Counted from the first letter of the stretch, positions 1 through 9,213 are shown. The stretch is 64,000 nucleotides of DNA from Shimia_B sp038525525 (GCA_038525525.1 JBCBHO010000004.1:62001-126000); one strand, 5' to 3'. Notes: generated by a model from the letters alone, not told the origin. Translations and numbers: made by a program.

Positions 1-2079
1 TTCGCCACGGTGGACGCGGTGCCCTCGGGCGGCACGCTGACGATCATCGTCGAGGAATTCCCGACGGTGAACAGGGTGGCCTTCGACGGCAATGCGCGCA
101 TCTCGGATGCCGATCTCGAGCGGATCGTCCGCTCGCAGCCAAGGCGCGTCTTCAATCCCACCGTGGCCGAGCAGGACGCAGCCGCCATCAGCCAAGCCTA
201 CGCGAACGAAGGCCGCATCGCCGCCACTGTGAACCCGCGCATCATTCGCCGCTCCGACAACCGCGTCGATCTGATCTACGAGATCACCGAGGGCGGCGTC
301 GTGGAGGTGGAGCGCATCTCCTTCGTGGGCAACCGCGCCTTCTCGGATCGCCGCCTGCGCCGCGTCCTCGAGACGACGCAGGCCGGGCTCTTCCGCCTCC
401 TCGTGCGCACCGACACCTTCGTTGAGGATCGCCTCGAGTTCGATCAGCAGGTCCTGCGGGATTTCTACAATTCGCGCGGCTACGTGGACTTCCGCACCGT
501 GAGCGTAAGCTCCGAGCTCAGCCCGCAGCGGGACGCGTTCTTCATCACCTTCAACGTCATCGAAGGGCAGCAATTCCGCGTAGGGCAAGTCACCACGACC
601 TCGCTTCTCGATGACGTGGACGCCGCGCCCTTCGATGCGGCCACGCGGCTGCGCTCGGGCGCGATCTACTCGCCGGTAGCCATCGAGAACGACATCGACC
701 GCCTGGAGACCCTGGCCCTCCGTCAGGGGCTCAACTTCGTCCGCGTCACCCCGCGGATCACCCGCAATGACCGGGACCTGACGCTCGACGTCGATTTCGA
801 GATTGACCGCGGCCCGCGCGTTTTCGTCGAGCGCATCGATATCGAGGGCAATACCACGACGCTCGACCGTGTCATCCGCCGCCAGTTCCAGGTGGTGGAG
901 GGCGATCCCTTCAACCCACGTCAGATCCGGGCCTCCGCGGAGCGTATCCGCGCACTGGGATACTTCGCCAATGCCGACGTGAATGCGCGCGAAGGCTCCT
1001 CGCCGGATCAGGTCATCATCGACGTGGACGTTGTCGAGCAGCCCACGGGCTCCTTCTCCTTCGGGGGCAACTTCTCGACGGAGAATGGCTTCGGGCTGCT
1101 CTTCGAGTTTTCCGAGCGGAACTTCCTGGGGCGTGGCCAGACGCTCAACGCCCGGCTTGCGACCGGGGAAGACAACGCGCTCTTCTCGCTCAATTTCGTG
1201 GAGCCGGGACTCTTTGACCGCGACCTCGCGGGCGGGCTGCGCTTCAATTTCTCGCGCACCAATAACGACGACGCGCTCTATGACACGCAGACCTTCGAGA
1301 TCTCGCCCTCACTCGGCTTTCCCATATCCGAGAACGGGCGCGTGACGACGGGCGTCTTCGTGCGCAACAGGGACCTTTTCGACGTGTCCTCAGATGCCGC
1401 AGGCATCCTGCAGGACGAAGGCCTTCGCGGTGACGAGACCACCTACGGCCTTGCTTACAGCTACTCCTTCGACAATCGCCGCTCCGGCCTCAATCCGCGC
1501 GCCGGCGTCCTTCTCCGCGTGGGGCAGGAATTCGCGTTTGGCGACAGCCAGTTCGTGGAGACGACGGCCCTCGCGGCCGCCGAGACCCGCGTGCTCGGTG
1601 AAGACTTGCTGCTCCGGGCCACGCTCGAGGGCGGCGCGCTTAACTACCTCGACGGTACGAGCCGCGTCACGGATCGCTTCTTCCTCGGCTCGCGGCGAAT
1701 GCGGGGCTTCCGTGCCTCTGGCATCGGCCCCCGTGAACGGGGCACGTCGGGATCGGGCGAGGCCTTCGACGACGCACTCGGCGGCGAGTTCTTTGCCGTG
1801 GCCCGGCTCGAGGCGGAATTCCCCATCGGCCTGCCCGAGGAATATGGCATCACCGGGGGCGTGTTCTTCGATTACGGCTCGGTCTGGAATATCGGCGACA
1901 CGTCCGGCGCCACGGGGACGGTCTTCTACGACGACTTCACCCCGCGCAGCGTGGTCGGCGTCGCGATCCTCTGGGACAGCCCCCTCGGCCCGCTCCGGTT
2001 CAATTTCTCTGACGCGATTCAGAAGGAAGAGTTCGATGACGAACAGGCGTTCGACCTGACGATCTCCACCTCCTTCTGA
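1..2079 (+). CDS. bamA: BamA, outer membrane protein assembly factor (5' end missing)
   Basis: BamA is the Omp85-family barrel that inserts beta-barrel proteins into the outer membrane. The frame is open from base 1, so the signal peptide and first POTRA region lie outside the window; about 693 residues remain. The first ~330 residues show the beta-alpha-alpha-beta-beta pattern of POTRA repeats, with phrases such as ITEGGVVEVERISFVGNRAF. The remainder is a 16-stranded-barrel-like region rich in alternating hydrophobics, contains the RMRGF loop-6 motif (the VRGF element of the family) and ends in the aromatic C-terminus ISTSF. Its stop overlaps the ompH start (TGATG). The downstream order ompH-fabZ-lpxA is the classical bamA context, which makes the call secure. 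Confidence 0.96.
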   Translation, partial: FATVDAVPSGGTLTIIVEEFPTVNRVAFDGNARISDADLERIVRSQPRRVFNPTVAEQDAAAISQAYANEGRIAATVNPRIIRRSDNRVDLIYEITEGGVVEVERISFVGNRAFSDRRLRRVLETTQAGLFRLLVRTDTFVEDRLEFDQQVLRDFYNSRGYVDFRTVSVSSELSPQRDAFFITFNVIEGQQFRVGQVTTTSLLDDVDAAPFDAATRLRSGAIYSPVAIENDIDRLETLALRQGLNFVRVTPRITRNDRDLTLDVDFEIDRGPRVFVERIDIEGNTTTLDRVIRRQFQVVEGDPFNPRQIRASAERIRALGYFANADVNAREGSSPDQVIIDVDVVEQPTGSFSFGGNFSTENGFGLLFEFSERNFLGRGQTLNARLATGEDNALFSLNFVEPGLFDRDLAGGLRFNFSRTNNDDALYDTQTFEISPSLGFPISENGRVTTGVFVRNRDLFDVSSDAAGILQDEGLRGDETTYGLAYSYSFDNRRSGLNPRAGVLLRVGQEFAFGDSQFVETTALAAAETRVLGEDLLLRATLEGGALNYLDGTSRVTDRFFLGSRRMRGFRASGIGPRERGTSGSGEAFDDALGGEFFAVARLEAEFPIGLPEEYGITGGVFFDYGSVWNIGDTSGATGTVFYDDFTPRSVVGVAILWDSPLGPLRFNFSDAIQKEEFDDEQAFDLTISTSF

Positions 2080-2705
2080 TGGCGCGCGCAGGCTGGCTCC
2101 GCGCGGGCCTTCTGGCGCTCGCCCTCCACGGTACGGCCACGGGGCTGCAGGCGCAGGAGGCGCCCGCGCCCCTGGCGCTGCGCTCCCCGGTGCTGACGAT
2201 CGAATCCGCGCGGCTCTTTCCCGAAACGGAGCTCGGCCGATCCATCCTCGCGCAGATCGCCGAGGAGCAGCGCATCTTCAACATCGAGAACCAGGAGCTG
2301 GCGGACGCCTTCCGCGAGGAGGAGCTCGCGCTGACCGATCGCCGCGCCACGCTGCCGCGCGATGAGTTCGCCGCGCTGGCGGAGGATTTCGACGCACGGG
2401 TTCAGGCCGCCCGGCGCGAGCGGGACGCGCGCGAGGCCGAGATCGAGGCCAGCGCCGATCTCCGGCGGCGCTCATTCAGCCAGGCCGTGCGCCCGATCCT
2501 CAACCAGATCATGCGAGAGGCCGGGGCGGCCGTGCTGATCGAGGCCGAGACCGTGCTTATCCGCGCCGACGCCATCGACATCACCGATATCGCGATCGTG
2601 CGGATCGACGCGGCCACCGAGCTCGACCCGGATGCGCTGCCCGAGGACTCTGAGGGCCCAGAAGTCACGGAGGGCCCCGAGGACCAAGCGGCGCCCGAAG
2701 AGTAG
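2079..2705 (+). CDS. skp: OmpH/Skp-family periplasmic chaperone
   Basis: This 208-residue protein begins with a positively charged, hydrophobic stretch ending GLQAQ, a typical signal peptide of about 25 residues. A long, highly charged alpha-helical region follows (roughly residues 60-140, rich in E, R, A and D), as expected for the coiled-coil tentacles of Skp. The tail from about residue 180 is acidic and low in complexity (repeated PE/EGPE), longer than in E. coli Skp and likely disordered. Skp binds unfolded outer-membrane proteins in the periplasm and hands them to BamA, encoded directly upstream with a one-base overlap. The family is divergent, so the call rests on position, signal peptide and helix composition. 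Confidence 0.88.
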   Translation: MARAGWLRAGLLALALHGTATGLQAQEAPAPLALRSPVLTIESARLFPETELGRSILAQIAEEQRIFNIENQELADAFREEELALTDRRATLPRDEFAALAEDFDARVQAARRERDAREAEIEASADLRRRSFSQAVRPILNQIMREAGAAVLIEAETVLIRADAIDITDIAIVRIDAATELDPDALPEDSEGPEVTEGPEDQAAPEE

Positions 2706-2764
2706 CCCGCTTGCCAGAACCGTGCCCCCTTGGTAGCCGGGCCTTAGGCAAAGAAGGACGCGCC

Positions 2765-3235
2765 ATGACCGACGCCACGACCGAGCACCAGACGGCCGAT
2801 ATCCAGCTCATCCAGCGGCTCTTGCCCCACCGCTATCCGTTCCTCCTCGTGGACCGCGTGACCGATATCGACGGCACCGCGTCGGCCACCGGCTGGAAGA
2901 ATGTCACGATGAATGAGCCCCATTTCCAGGGCCATTTCCCGGGCACGCCGATCATGCCGGGCGTGACCATCGTCGAGGCCATGGCGCAAACCGCGGCGGT
3001 GATGGTGGGCACGTCGCTCGGCCTCGCGGACAAGGAGATGCTCATCTACTTCATGGCCATCGACGGCTGCAAGTTCCGGCGCAAAGTGATCCCCGGCGAT
3101 GTGCTGCGCATGGAGTTGAAGACCTTGCGGGGCAAGGCCGGCGGCAAGGTATGGAAGTTCGAGGGCAAGGCCACCGTGGAGGGCGAGCTCGCCTGCCAGG
3201 CGGAATTCACCGCCATGATGGACCTGCCCGAGTGA
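2765..3235 (+). CDS. fabZ: FabZ, 3-hydroxyacyl-ACP dehydratase
   Basis: The 156-residue product is a hotdog-fold dehydratase that removes water from (3R)-hydroxyacyl-ACP in fatty acid elongation. The family signature HFQGHFPGTPIMPGV holds the catalytic histidine, and VEAMAQ carries the catalytic glutamate. The opening LLPHRYPFLLVDRV is also characteristic. I chose the ATG at 2765 because AAGGA lies about 7 bases upstream; an in-frame GTG at 2711 would add 18 unrelated residues. Its position between ompH and lpxA is typical, since FabZ and LpxA compete for hydroxyacyl-ACP at the branch between phospholipid and lipid A synthesis. Confidence 0.96.
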   Translation: MTDATTEHQTADIQLIQRLLPHRYPFLLVDRVTDIDGTASATGWKNVTMNEPHFQGHFPGTPIMPGVTIVEAMAQTAAVMVGTSLGLADKEMLIYFMAIDGCKFRRKVIPGDVLRMELKTLRGKAGGKVWKFEGKATVEGELACQAEFTAMMDLPE

Positions 3236-4056
3236 GCGGGACGGAGCCGGGTGACACCAGCGTGACCCAGGGAGACCACATCCACCCCACCGCCATCATC
3301 GAGGCGGGCGCCGAGGTGGATCCGTCCGCGAAGGTGGGGCCGTTTTCCATCGTCGGCGCCGAGGTGGTGCTTGGCCCGCGCGTGGAGCTCAAGAGCCACG
3401 TGATCGTCACTGGCAAGACCCGCATCGGGGAGGGGACGATCGTCTTCCCCTTCAGCGTGCTGGGCGAGATCCCGCAGGACTTGAAGTTCAAGGGCGAGGC
3501 CTCCGAGCTCGTCATCGGGGCGCGCAACCGGATCCGCGAGCATGTGACCATGAATACCGGCACCGAGGGCGGTGGCGGGGTCACGCGCGTGGGCGATGAC
3601 GGGCTCTTCATGGCCGGCTGCCACATCGCCCATGACGCACGGATCGGGGACCGCGTCATAGTCGTGAATTCCGCTGCCATCGCGGGGCACTGCGTGCTCG
3701 AGGACGAGGTCATCGTGGGCGGGCTCTGCGGGATCCACCAATGGGTGCGCATCGGGCGCGGCGCCATCATCGGCGCGCTCTCCATGGTTACCGCCGACGT
3801 CATGCCCCATGGCCTCGTTCAGGGCGCGCGGGGCGAGCTCGACGGGCTCAATCTCGTGGGCCTGAAGCGCCGCGGCGTGGCGCGCGCGGATATCACCGCG
3901 CTTCGCGCCGCCTTCCAGATGCTCGCCCAGGGCGACGGCGCCTTTCTCGACCGCGCGCGCCGCCTCAAGGACGAAAGCGAGAGCGCCTATGTGCAGGACA
4001 TGGTGCGCTTCATCACTGGCGGGGAAAGCGACCGCGGCTTCCTGACCCCGAAATGA
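3232..4056 (+). CDS. lpxA: LpxA, UDP-N-acetylglucosamine O-acyltransferase
   Basis: LpxA transfers a 3-hydroxyacyl chain from ACP to UDP-GlcNAc, the first step of lipid A synthesis, in the cytoplasm. The protein opens with HIHPTAIIEAGAEVDPSAKVGP and continues with left-handed beta-helix hexapeptide repeats; the catalytic histidine region reads MAGCHIAHDARIGD. The C-terminal third is helical, as in the trimeric family. Two starts are possible: GTG at 3232, which overlaps the fabZ stop (274 residues), or GTG at 3262 (264 residues, closer to the E. coli length, with GGAG upstream). The overlap favours translational coupling, but I cannot decide between them. Confidence 0.95.
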   Translation: MSGTEPGDTSVTQGDHIHPTAIIEAGAEVDPSAKVGPFSIVGAEVVLGPRVELKSHVIVTGKTRIGEGTIVFPFSVLGEIPQDLKFKGEASELVIGARNRIREHVTMNTGTEGGGGVTRVGDDGLFMAGCHIAHDARIGDRVIVVNSAAIAGHCVLEDEVIVGGLCGIHQWVRIGRGAIIGALSMVTADVMPHGLVQGARGELDGLNLVGLKRRGVARADITALRAAFQMLAQGDGAFLDRARRLKDESESAYVQDMVRFITGGESDRGFLTPK

Positions 4057-4931
4057 GCGGTCGCCTCGCGCTAATCGCGGGGGCGGGCACGCTGCCCGGG
4101 GTAATCGCCGCCCGGGCCGGGGAGATGCCTTTCATCGCGGCCATGGCGGGCCACGGGCCCGACAGTCTTTCCCGAGATCTCACCTTTCGCCTCGAGCATC
4201 TCGGCAGCACGCTGGAACGCCTGCGCGACGCGGGCGTTACGCGGCTCTGCCTCGTGGGGAAGGTCACGCGGCCCAGCATCGACCCCGCGGAAATCGATGC
4301 CGCGACGCGGCCCCTCGTGCCTCGGCTCATGGACGCGCTCGCCCGCGGCGATGACGGCGCGCTGCGGGCTTTATTGTCGATCCTCGAAGAAGCGGGGTTC
4401 GAGGTCGTCGGGGCCCACGACATCGCCCCTGATCTGCTGCCCGCGCCGGGCGTGATCACCGGCGAGGTGACCGCGCGGGACGAGGCCGATGCCGCGCGCG
4501 GGGCGGAGATCGTCGCCGCGCTCGGCGCGGCCGATGTGGGCCAGGCCTGCGTGGTGGCCGCGGGGCAGGCGCTGGCGGTGGAGGCTTTGCCCGGCACCGA
4601 TTGGATGCTGCGCTCTCTCCTGTCGCGCTCGGCTCTGCCAACCGTGCTCGACCCGCTCGGCATGGCTGCAGACTGGCTCAGCGGACCGGCCGCACCCCGG
4701 GTGGCGCGGGACTCCGGCCTGCCGCCCGGCGGCCTGCTCTACAAGGCGCCGAAGCCCGGGCAGGAGCTTCGGGTGGACATGCCCACCATCGGCCCCGCGA
4801 CCGCGCGCCACGCGGCAGAGGCGGGGCTCGCGGGCATCGTCATCGCCGCGGGCGGCGTGCTCCTCCTCGAGCGGGAGGCCACCGTCGCGGAGGCCGAGGC
4901 CGCCGGCCTTTTCCTCTGGGTACGGCCGTGA
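4053..4931 (+). CDS. lpxI: LpxI, UDP-2,3-diacylglucosamine pyrophosphatase
   Basis: This is a 292-residue DUF1009 (LpxI) protein that hydrolyses UDP-2,3-diacylglucosamine to lipid X, replacing the LpxH of gammaproteobacteria. It begins MSGRLALIAGAGTLPGVIAARA, the standard N-terminus of the family. The C-terminal half contains KAPKPGQELRVDMPTIGPAT and the end section GIVIAAGGVLLLEREATV, both recognisable LpxI segments. The ATG overlaps the lpxA stop (ATGA) and the stop overlaps the lpxB start (GTGA), which indicates one tightly coupled operon. Identity follows from sequence and from its fixed slot between lpxA and lpxB in alphaproteobacteria. Confidence 0.95.
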   Translation: MSGRLALIAGAGTLPGVIAARAGEMPFIAAMAGHGPDSLSRDLTFRLEHLGSTLERLRDAGVTRLCLVGKVTRPSIDPAEIDAATRPLVPRLMDALARGDDGALRALLSILEEAGFEVVGAHDIAPDLLPAPGVITGEVTARDEADAARGAEIVAALGAADVGQACVVAAGQALAVEALPGTDWMLRSLLSRSALPTVLDPLGMAADWLSGPAAPRVARDSGLPPGGLLYKAPKPGQELRVDMPTIGPATARHAAEAGLAGIVIAAGGVLLLEREATVAEAEAAGLFLWVRP

Positions 4932-6082
4932 AACTCTTCCTCACAGCTGGGGAGCCGTCCGGCGATGCCCTGGGCGCGGCATTGGTCGCCGGTCTGCGGG
5001 CCTTGCGGCCGGAAGTGGAGCTCCGTGGCGTGGCAGGGCCGCAGATGCAGGCGGCGGGCATGGAGAGCCTCTTTCCCATGGAAGAGCTTTCGGTCATGGG
5101 CATCGCCGAGGTGCTGCCGAAATACTTTCCCCTCAAGCGCCGCATTCGAGAGACCGCCGCGGCGGCGCTCGCGTGGCAGCCCGATGCCGTCGTGACCATT
5201 GACAGCCCCGATTTTTCCCTGCGCGTCGCTAAACTGATCAAATCCGCCTCCCGCCTGCGCACGGTGCATTACGTGGCCCCGACGGTCTGGGCGTGGCGCC
5301 CGGGGCGGGCGGCAAAGATGGCGCCGCTTATCGACCATGTCCTCGCGCTCTTTCCGTTCGAGCCGCCCTACATGACCGCCCACGGCATGACCTGTGATTT
5401 CGTGGGCCACCCGGTCGCAGCGCGCGCGCCGGTCCCTGCGGAGGCGCAGCGAGCCTTCCGTGCGGCGCACGGCCTTGCCGGTGCGCGCGCGCTCGTTCTC
5501 CTGCCGGGGTCGCGCCGGGGCGAGGTCGAGCGCCTAATCCCGGTTTTTGCCGAGGCCCTTGCGCGCTCGGAGCTCAGGGACTGGCCCGTGATCCTGCCCA
5601 CCTTGCCCCATATCGCGCCCCGCGTCCGGGAGCTCGCCACGGCGCTGCCGCGCGCGCCTGTCATTCTCGGTGATGCCGGGCAGGGCGCGTCAGAGGCTGC
5701 CGAGGAACGCCGTGTGGCCATGGCGGCCGCCGACCTTGCCCTTGCCGCCTCGGGGACGGTCTCGCTCGAGCTTGCCGCCGCCGAGACGCCCATGGTGATC
5801 GCCTACGACATGAACTGGCTCACGCGCGCCTATATCGAGCGCCGCCTCCTGACCGATACCGTCACGCTCGTGAACCTCGTGAGCGAGACGCGGGCCGTGC
5901 CCGAATTCATCGGAAAGGCCTGCCGGCCGGAGCGGATCGCGCAGGCGCTCGACGCGCTCGCGCGGGATCCGGCGGACCAGCTGAGCGCCATGGCACAGAC
6001 GATGGAGCGGCTTGGGGCGGGGCAGGAGGCACCGGGGCTGCGTGCGGCAAAGTCGCTTCTCGCGCATCTGCCCTCGGGCTGA
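4928..6082 (+). CDS. lpxB: LpxB, lipid-A-disaccharide synthase
   Basis: LpxB is a GT-B-type glycosyltransferase (384 residues here, normal length) that condenses lipid X with UDP-diacylglucosamine at the inner membrane. The N-terminus KLFLTAGEPSGDALGAAL carries the GEPSGD family motif. Further conserved stretches include GIAEVLPKYFPLKRR, the segment around VTIDSPDFSLRVAK, HYVAPTVWAWRPGR, and the donor-binding LLPGSRRGEVERLIP. The GTG start at 4928 overlaps the lpxI stop. It is the last gene of the bamA-lpx cluster, and the next gene lies convergently on the minus strand with only 3 bases between stops. Confidence 0.96.
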   Translation: MKLFLTAGEPSGDALGAALVAGLRALRPEVELRGVAGPQMQAAGMESLFPMEELSVMGIAEVLPKYFPLKRRIRETAAAALAWQPDAVVTIDSPDFSLRVAKLIKSASRLRTVHYVAPTVWAWRPGRAAKMAPLIDHVLALFPFEPPYMTAHGMTCDFVGHPVAARAPVPAEAQRAFRAAHGLAGARALVLLPGSRRGEVERLIPVFAEALARSELRDWPVILPTLPHIAPRVRELATALPRAPVILGDAGQGASEAAEERRVAMAAADLALAASGTVSLELAAAETPMVIAYDMNWLTRAYIERRLLTDTVTLVNLVSETRAVPEFIGKACRPERIAQALDALARDPADQLSAMAQTMERLGAGQEAPGLRAAKSLLAHLPSG

Positions 6083-6085
6083 GGA

Positions 6086-6589
6086 TCAGCGCGCGCTTCG
6101 GTGCCGCTCGTAATAGCCGGTATCGACCCAGGCCGCGCCGTCCCAATGGTCTTTCTCCCCGCGGCGGACCTCCGTGAAGCCGAGCTTTCCAAGGAGATGC
6201 GCAGAGGCCGTGTTCTCCGGGGTGATCTCCGCGGTGATGATCTCAAGGTCCATGAGGCTGTGCAGCATCGGCAGAAGCGCCCCTAGCGCCTCCGACATGA
6301 GCCCCTGGCCCCAATGCGGGCGGATGAGGAAATAGCCGAGCTCCGGGGCCTTCCAGATCCCGGCCTTGCCGATGACCGCCCCGTCACGCTCGAGCACGTA
6401 GTCCCGCGTCACGTGGGGCGGGCTCTCCACGGTGCCGCGGACCCATGCTTGCGTCTTTTCGAGGCTCTCATGGGGCGCGGACCAGTATACCATTGCCGCC
6501 GGGTCCGAGAAGAAGGCGTGCAGCGCTACCGCGTCTTGCAGGGCCATCGGGCGGAGCGTCAGACGCTCCGTCCGGATGATCTCAGCCAC
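6086..6589 (-). CDS. GNAT-family N-acetyltransferase (RimJ/RimL-like)
   Basis: The 167-residue product begins EIIRTERLTLRPMALQDAVAL, typical of the RimJ/RimL-like Acetyltransf_3 subfamily, and has the acetyl-CoA-binding region around GYFLIRPHWGQGLMSEAL, followed by the helical ENTASAHLLGKLGFTEVRR motif. Such enzymes use acetyl-CoA to modify ribosomal protein N-termini, tRNA-linked or small-molecule amines; the substrate cannot be told from sequence. The GTG start at 6589 overlaps the mnmA stop (GTGGCTGA), so it is probably translated from the mnmA transcript. An upstream in-frame ATG would overlap mnmA by 52 bases and is less likely. Confidence 0.85.
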   Translation of the reverse strand: MAEIIRTERLTLRPMALQDAVALHAFFSDPAAMVYWSAPHESLEKTQAWVRGTVESPPHVTRDYVLERDGAVIGKAGIWKAPELGYFLIRPHWGQGLMSEALGALLPMLHSLMDLEIITAEITPENTASAHLLGKLGFTEVRRGEKDHWDGAAWVDTGYYERHRSAR

Positions 6590-7724
6590 GAGTGATCCAG
6601 CCGCCGCCGAGCACGCGCGTGCTGTCGGGGGCATAGAAGACGCAGGCCTGGCCCGGGCTGATGCCTTCCTCGGCCACCAAGAGCTCCACCTCGGCTGTGC
6701 GCGGCCCTGTCGGGCGCAGCACGGCGTCCCGCGGCGGGCGAGTGGAGCGTACCTTCGCGGTGATGTGCCAGGCCTCGGCGCTCTCGAGGGGCGCGTCGCC
6801 CAGCCAGTTCACCTCCGCCACCGGCACGCGGCGCGTGGCGAGCAGGTCTTTCGGGCCCACGATCACGCGGCGCGCATCCACGTCGAGCTTCACGACGTAG
6901 AGCGGCTCGTCGAGCCCGCCGATGCCGAGGCCCCGCCGCTGCCCGATCGTGTAGTGGATGACACCGCGATGTGTTCCGAGGACCCGCCCGTCGGCATGGA
7001 CGATCTCGCCGGGATCGGCCGCGCCAGGACGCAGCTTCTCGATCACGGCGGCATAGTCGCCGTTCGGGACAAAGCAGATATCCTGGCTGTCGGGCTTGTC
7101 GGCCACCGGAAGCCCGTGCTTGGCCGCCAGCGCGCGCGTCTCGGCCTTCGTGGCGAGGTGCCCGAGGGGAAAACGCAGGTAATCGAGCTGCTCGGCGGTC
7201 GTCGAGAACAGGAAGTAGCTCTGGTCGCGCACGGGATCGGCGGCCATGTGCAGCTCGGGGCCCGCAGCGCCCATCCTGCGCTGGATATAGTGCCCCGTGG
7301 CCATGCAATCGGCCTCGAGATCCTTCGCGGTCTCGAGCAGGTCGCGGAACTTCACCCGCTCGTTGCAGCGGATGCAGGGCACGGGCGTGGCGCCGGCGAG
7401 ATAGCTATCGGCGAACTCGTCGATTACCGCTTCGCGAAACGTGTTTTCGTAGTCGAGCACGTAGTGTGGAAAGCCCATTTCCTCAGCCACGCGGCGGGCA
7501 TCGTGGATGTCGCGCCCGGCGCAACAGGCGCCTTTCTTGGCCAGCGCCGCGCCGTGATCGTAGAGCTGGAGGGTGACGCCGACGACATCATAGCCCTCCG
7601 CCGCGAGTTCGGCGGCGACGACCGAGCTGTCCACGCCACCCGACATCGCGACCACCACGCGCGTCTGGGCGGGCGGCTTGGCAAATCCGAGCGAATTCAG
7701 TTCGTGGGTCGTGTCGAGCGACAT
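6582..7724 (-). CDS. mnmA: MnmA, tRNA-specific 2-thiouridylase
   Basis: MnmA thiolates U34 of tRNA Lys, Glu and Gln, using ATP and sulfur relayed from IscS. The PP-loop reads VVAMSGGVDSSVVA near residue 30. The two active-site cysteines lie in TPVPCIRCNERVKF and SQDICFVPNGDY. Further signatures are GHYIQRR, DQSYFL and GQRRGLGIGG. I chose the ATG at 7724 (380 residues, normal family length) because AGAGGA lies about 9 bases upstream; nearby in-frame ATGs at 7733 and 7787 add residues without similarity. It is divergent from sciP across a 127-base spacer. Confidence 0.95.
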   Translation of the reverse strand: MSLDTTHELNSLGFAKPPAQTRVVVAMSGGVDSSVVAAELAAEGYDVVGVTLQLYDHGAALAKKGACCAGRDIHDARRVAEEMGFPHYVLDYENTFREAVIDEFADSYLAGATPVPCIRCNERVKFRDLLETAKDLEADCMATGHYIQRRMGAAGPELHMAADPVRDQSYFLFSTTAEQLDYLRFPLGHLATKAETRALAAKHGLPVADKPDSQDICFVPNGDYAAVIEKLRPGAADPGEIVHADGRVLGTHRGVIHYTIGQRRGLGIGGLDEPLYVVKLDVDARRVIVGPKDLLATRRVPVAEVNWLGDAPLESAEAWHITAKVRSTRPPRDAVLRPTGPRTAEVELLVAEEGISPGQACVFYAPDSTRVLGGGWITRG

Positions 7725-7851
7725 GGGTCTCATCCTCTTCAGGAGGCGCGGAATATAGGAAAATCCGAAACACTCACAAGGGCCCATTTCACCCCCCGTT
7801 AAGCGAAGCGCACGAGAGTGTCATCAAAGTCCGCGCAGAAGAGTGAGTAGA

Positions 7852-8130
7852 ATGTTTTTGAAGAAACTGGATGGGCCCAGAACGGTGACCCTGCCCGACG
7901 GGAGTGTGATGACCCGGGCAGACCTGCCTCCCGTCAACACGACGCGCTGGGTCGCGAGCCGAAAAGCCACTGTAATCAAGGGTATCGTTTCGGGTCTGAT
8001 CACCCGCGAGGAAGCCTGCCAGCTCTACGCGCTCAGCGAGGAGGAGCTGGAGAGCTGGATGCATGCCGTGAGCCGCCACGGGGAGAAGGCGCTCAAGGCC
8101 ACCGCGCTGAAGAAATATCGTCAACCTTAA
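7852..8130 (+). CDS. sciP: SciP, CtrA inhibitory protein (DUF1153)
   Basis: This 92-residue protein belongs to the DUF1153 family whose Caulobacter member SciP binds CtrA and blocks its transcriptional activity. Recognisable segments are KLDGPRTVTLPDGSVMTRADLPP, the helix-turn-helix portion RWVASRKATVIKGIVSGLITREEACQLYALSEEEL, and the terminal LKKYRQP. The ATG at 7852 gives the usual N-terminus; a GTG at 7843 would add three residues. The gene is 89 bases upstream of its target ctrA and in the same direction, an arrangement that places regulator and target side by side. Confidence 0.93.
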   Translation: MFLKKLDGPRTVTLPDGSVMTRADLPPVNTTRWVASRKATVIKGIVSGLITREEACQLYALSEEELESWMHAVSRHGEKALKATALKKYRQP

Positions 8131-8167
8131 GTTGTAGTGCGGCTGCCTCTAATGTGGTAACGCGGTA

Positions 8168-8173
8168 TTAACC
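8168..8173 (+). promoter_or_regulatory. CtrA-like half site upstream of ctrA
   Basis: TTAACC lies 47 bases upstream of the ctrA start codon. CtrA recognises TTAA-N7-TTAAC, and half sites are common at its own promoter in other alphaproteobacteria. No second half occurs at the correct spacing here, so this is suggestive only. Confidence 0.3.
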
Positions 8174-8219
8174 ATTGGCTGCCAAGGTGGAGACGCTGAG
8201 CCATACGGAGGAAGTGTTG

Positions 8220-8933
8220 ATGCGCGTACTGCTTGTGGAAGACGATCCAACCACGTCCAAGAGCATCGAATTGATGCTGACCCATGCGAATTTGAACGTG
8301 TACGCCACCGACATGGGCGAGGAAGGGATCGATCTCGCGAAGCTCTACGACTACGACCTGATCCTTCTCGATATAAACCTTCCCGACATGAACGGCCTCG
8401 AGGTGCTGCGGCAGCTCCGGCTGAGCCGCATCGAGACGCCGATCCTCATCCTCTCCGGCGACACCGACACCGAAAGCAAGATCAAGGGCTTCGGCTTCGG
8501 CGCGGACGATTACATGACAAAGCCCTTCCATCGCGAAGAGCTCGTCGCGCGGATCCACGCCATCATCCGCCGCTCGAAGGGCCATGCCCAGAGCATCATC
8601 AAGACCGGGCGTGTCGTGGTAAACCTCGACGCCAAGACCGTGGAGGTGGACGGCAAGAGCGTGCACCTGACGGGCAAGGAATACCAGATGCTCGAGCTCC
8701 TCTCGCTCCGCAAGGGGACCACGCTCACCAAGGAAATGTTCCTCAATCATCTCTATGGCGGAATGGATGAGCCGGAGCTGAAGATCATCGATGTCTTCAT
8801 CTGCAAGCTCCGCAAGAAGCTCTCCACGGCCACGGATGGGGAAAATCACATCGAGACGGTCTGGGGCCGGGGCTACGTGCTCCGCGATCCCGAGCGCGCG
8901 GCCGAGGAGCCGCCGGTGGCCATCCGCGCCTGA
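8220..8933 (+). CDS. ctrA: CtrA, OmpR-family cell-cycle response regulator
   Basis: The 237-residue protein starts MRVLLVEDDPTTSKSIELML and has a receiver domain with the phosphoacceptor Asp at position 51 (LILLDINLPDMNGL), the same number as in Caulobacter CtrA. The winged-helix domain (about residues 130-230) includes LTGKEYQMLELL and the recognition region near KIIDVFICKLRKKL. In Rhodobacteraceae CtrA controls motility, gene transfer agents and maturation genes rather than being strictly essential. The ATG has GGAGGAAG just upstream. The C-terminus ends AIRA, not the two alanines used for ClpXP degradation in Caulobacter. Confidence 0.97.
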   Translation: MRVLLVEDDPTTSKSIELMLTHANLNVYATDMGEEGIDLAKLYDYDLILLDINLPDMNGLEVLRQLRLSRIETPILILSGDTDTESKIKGFGFGADDYMTKPFHREELVARIHAIIRRSKGHAQSIIKTGRVVVNLDAKTVEVDGKSVHLTGKEYQMLELLSLRKGTTLTKEMFLNHLYGGMDEPELKIIDVFICKLRKKLSTATDGENHIETVWGRGYVLRDPERAAEEPPVAIRA

Positions 8934-8947
8934 CGCGGGCCCCTCTC

Positions 8948-9213
<266 letters not shown>

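Noticed and set aside
8120..8180. A full CtrA box upstream of ctrA
   Set aside because: TTAA occurs twice but never with the N7 spacing and second half, so only a half site is reported.
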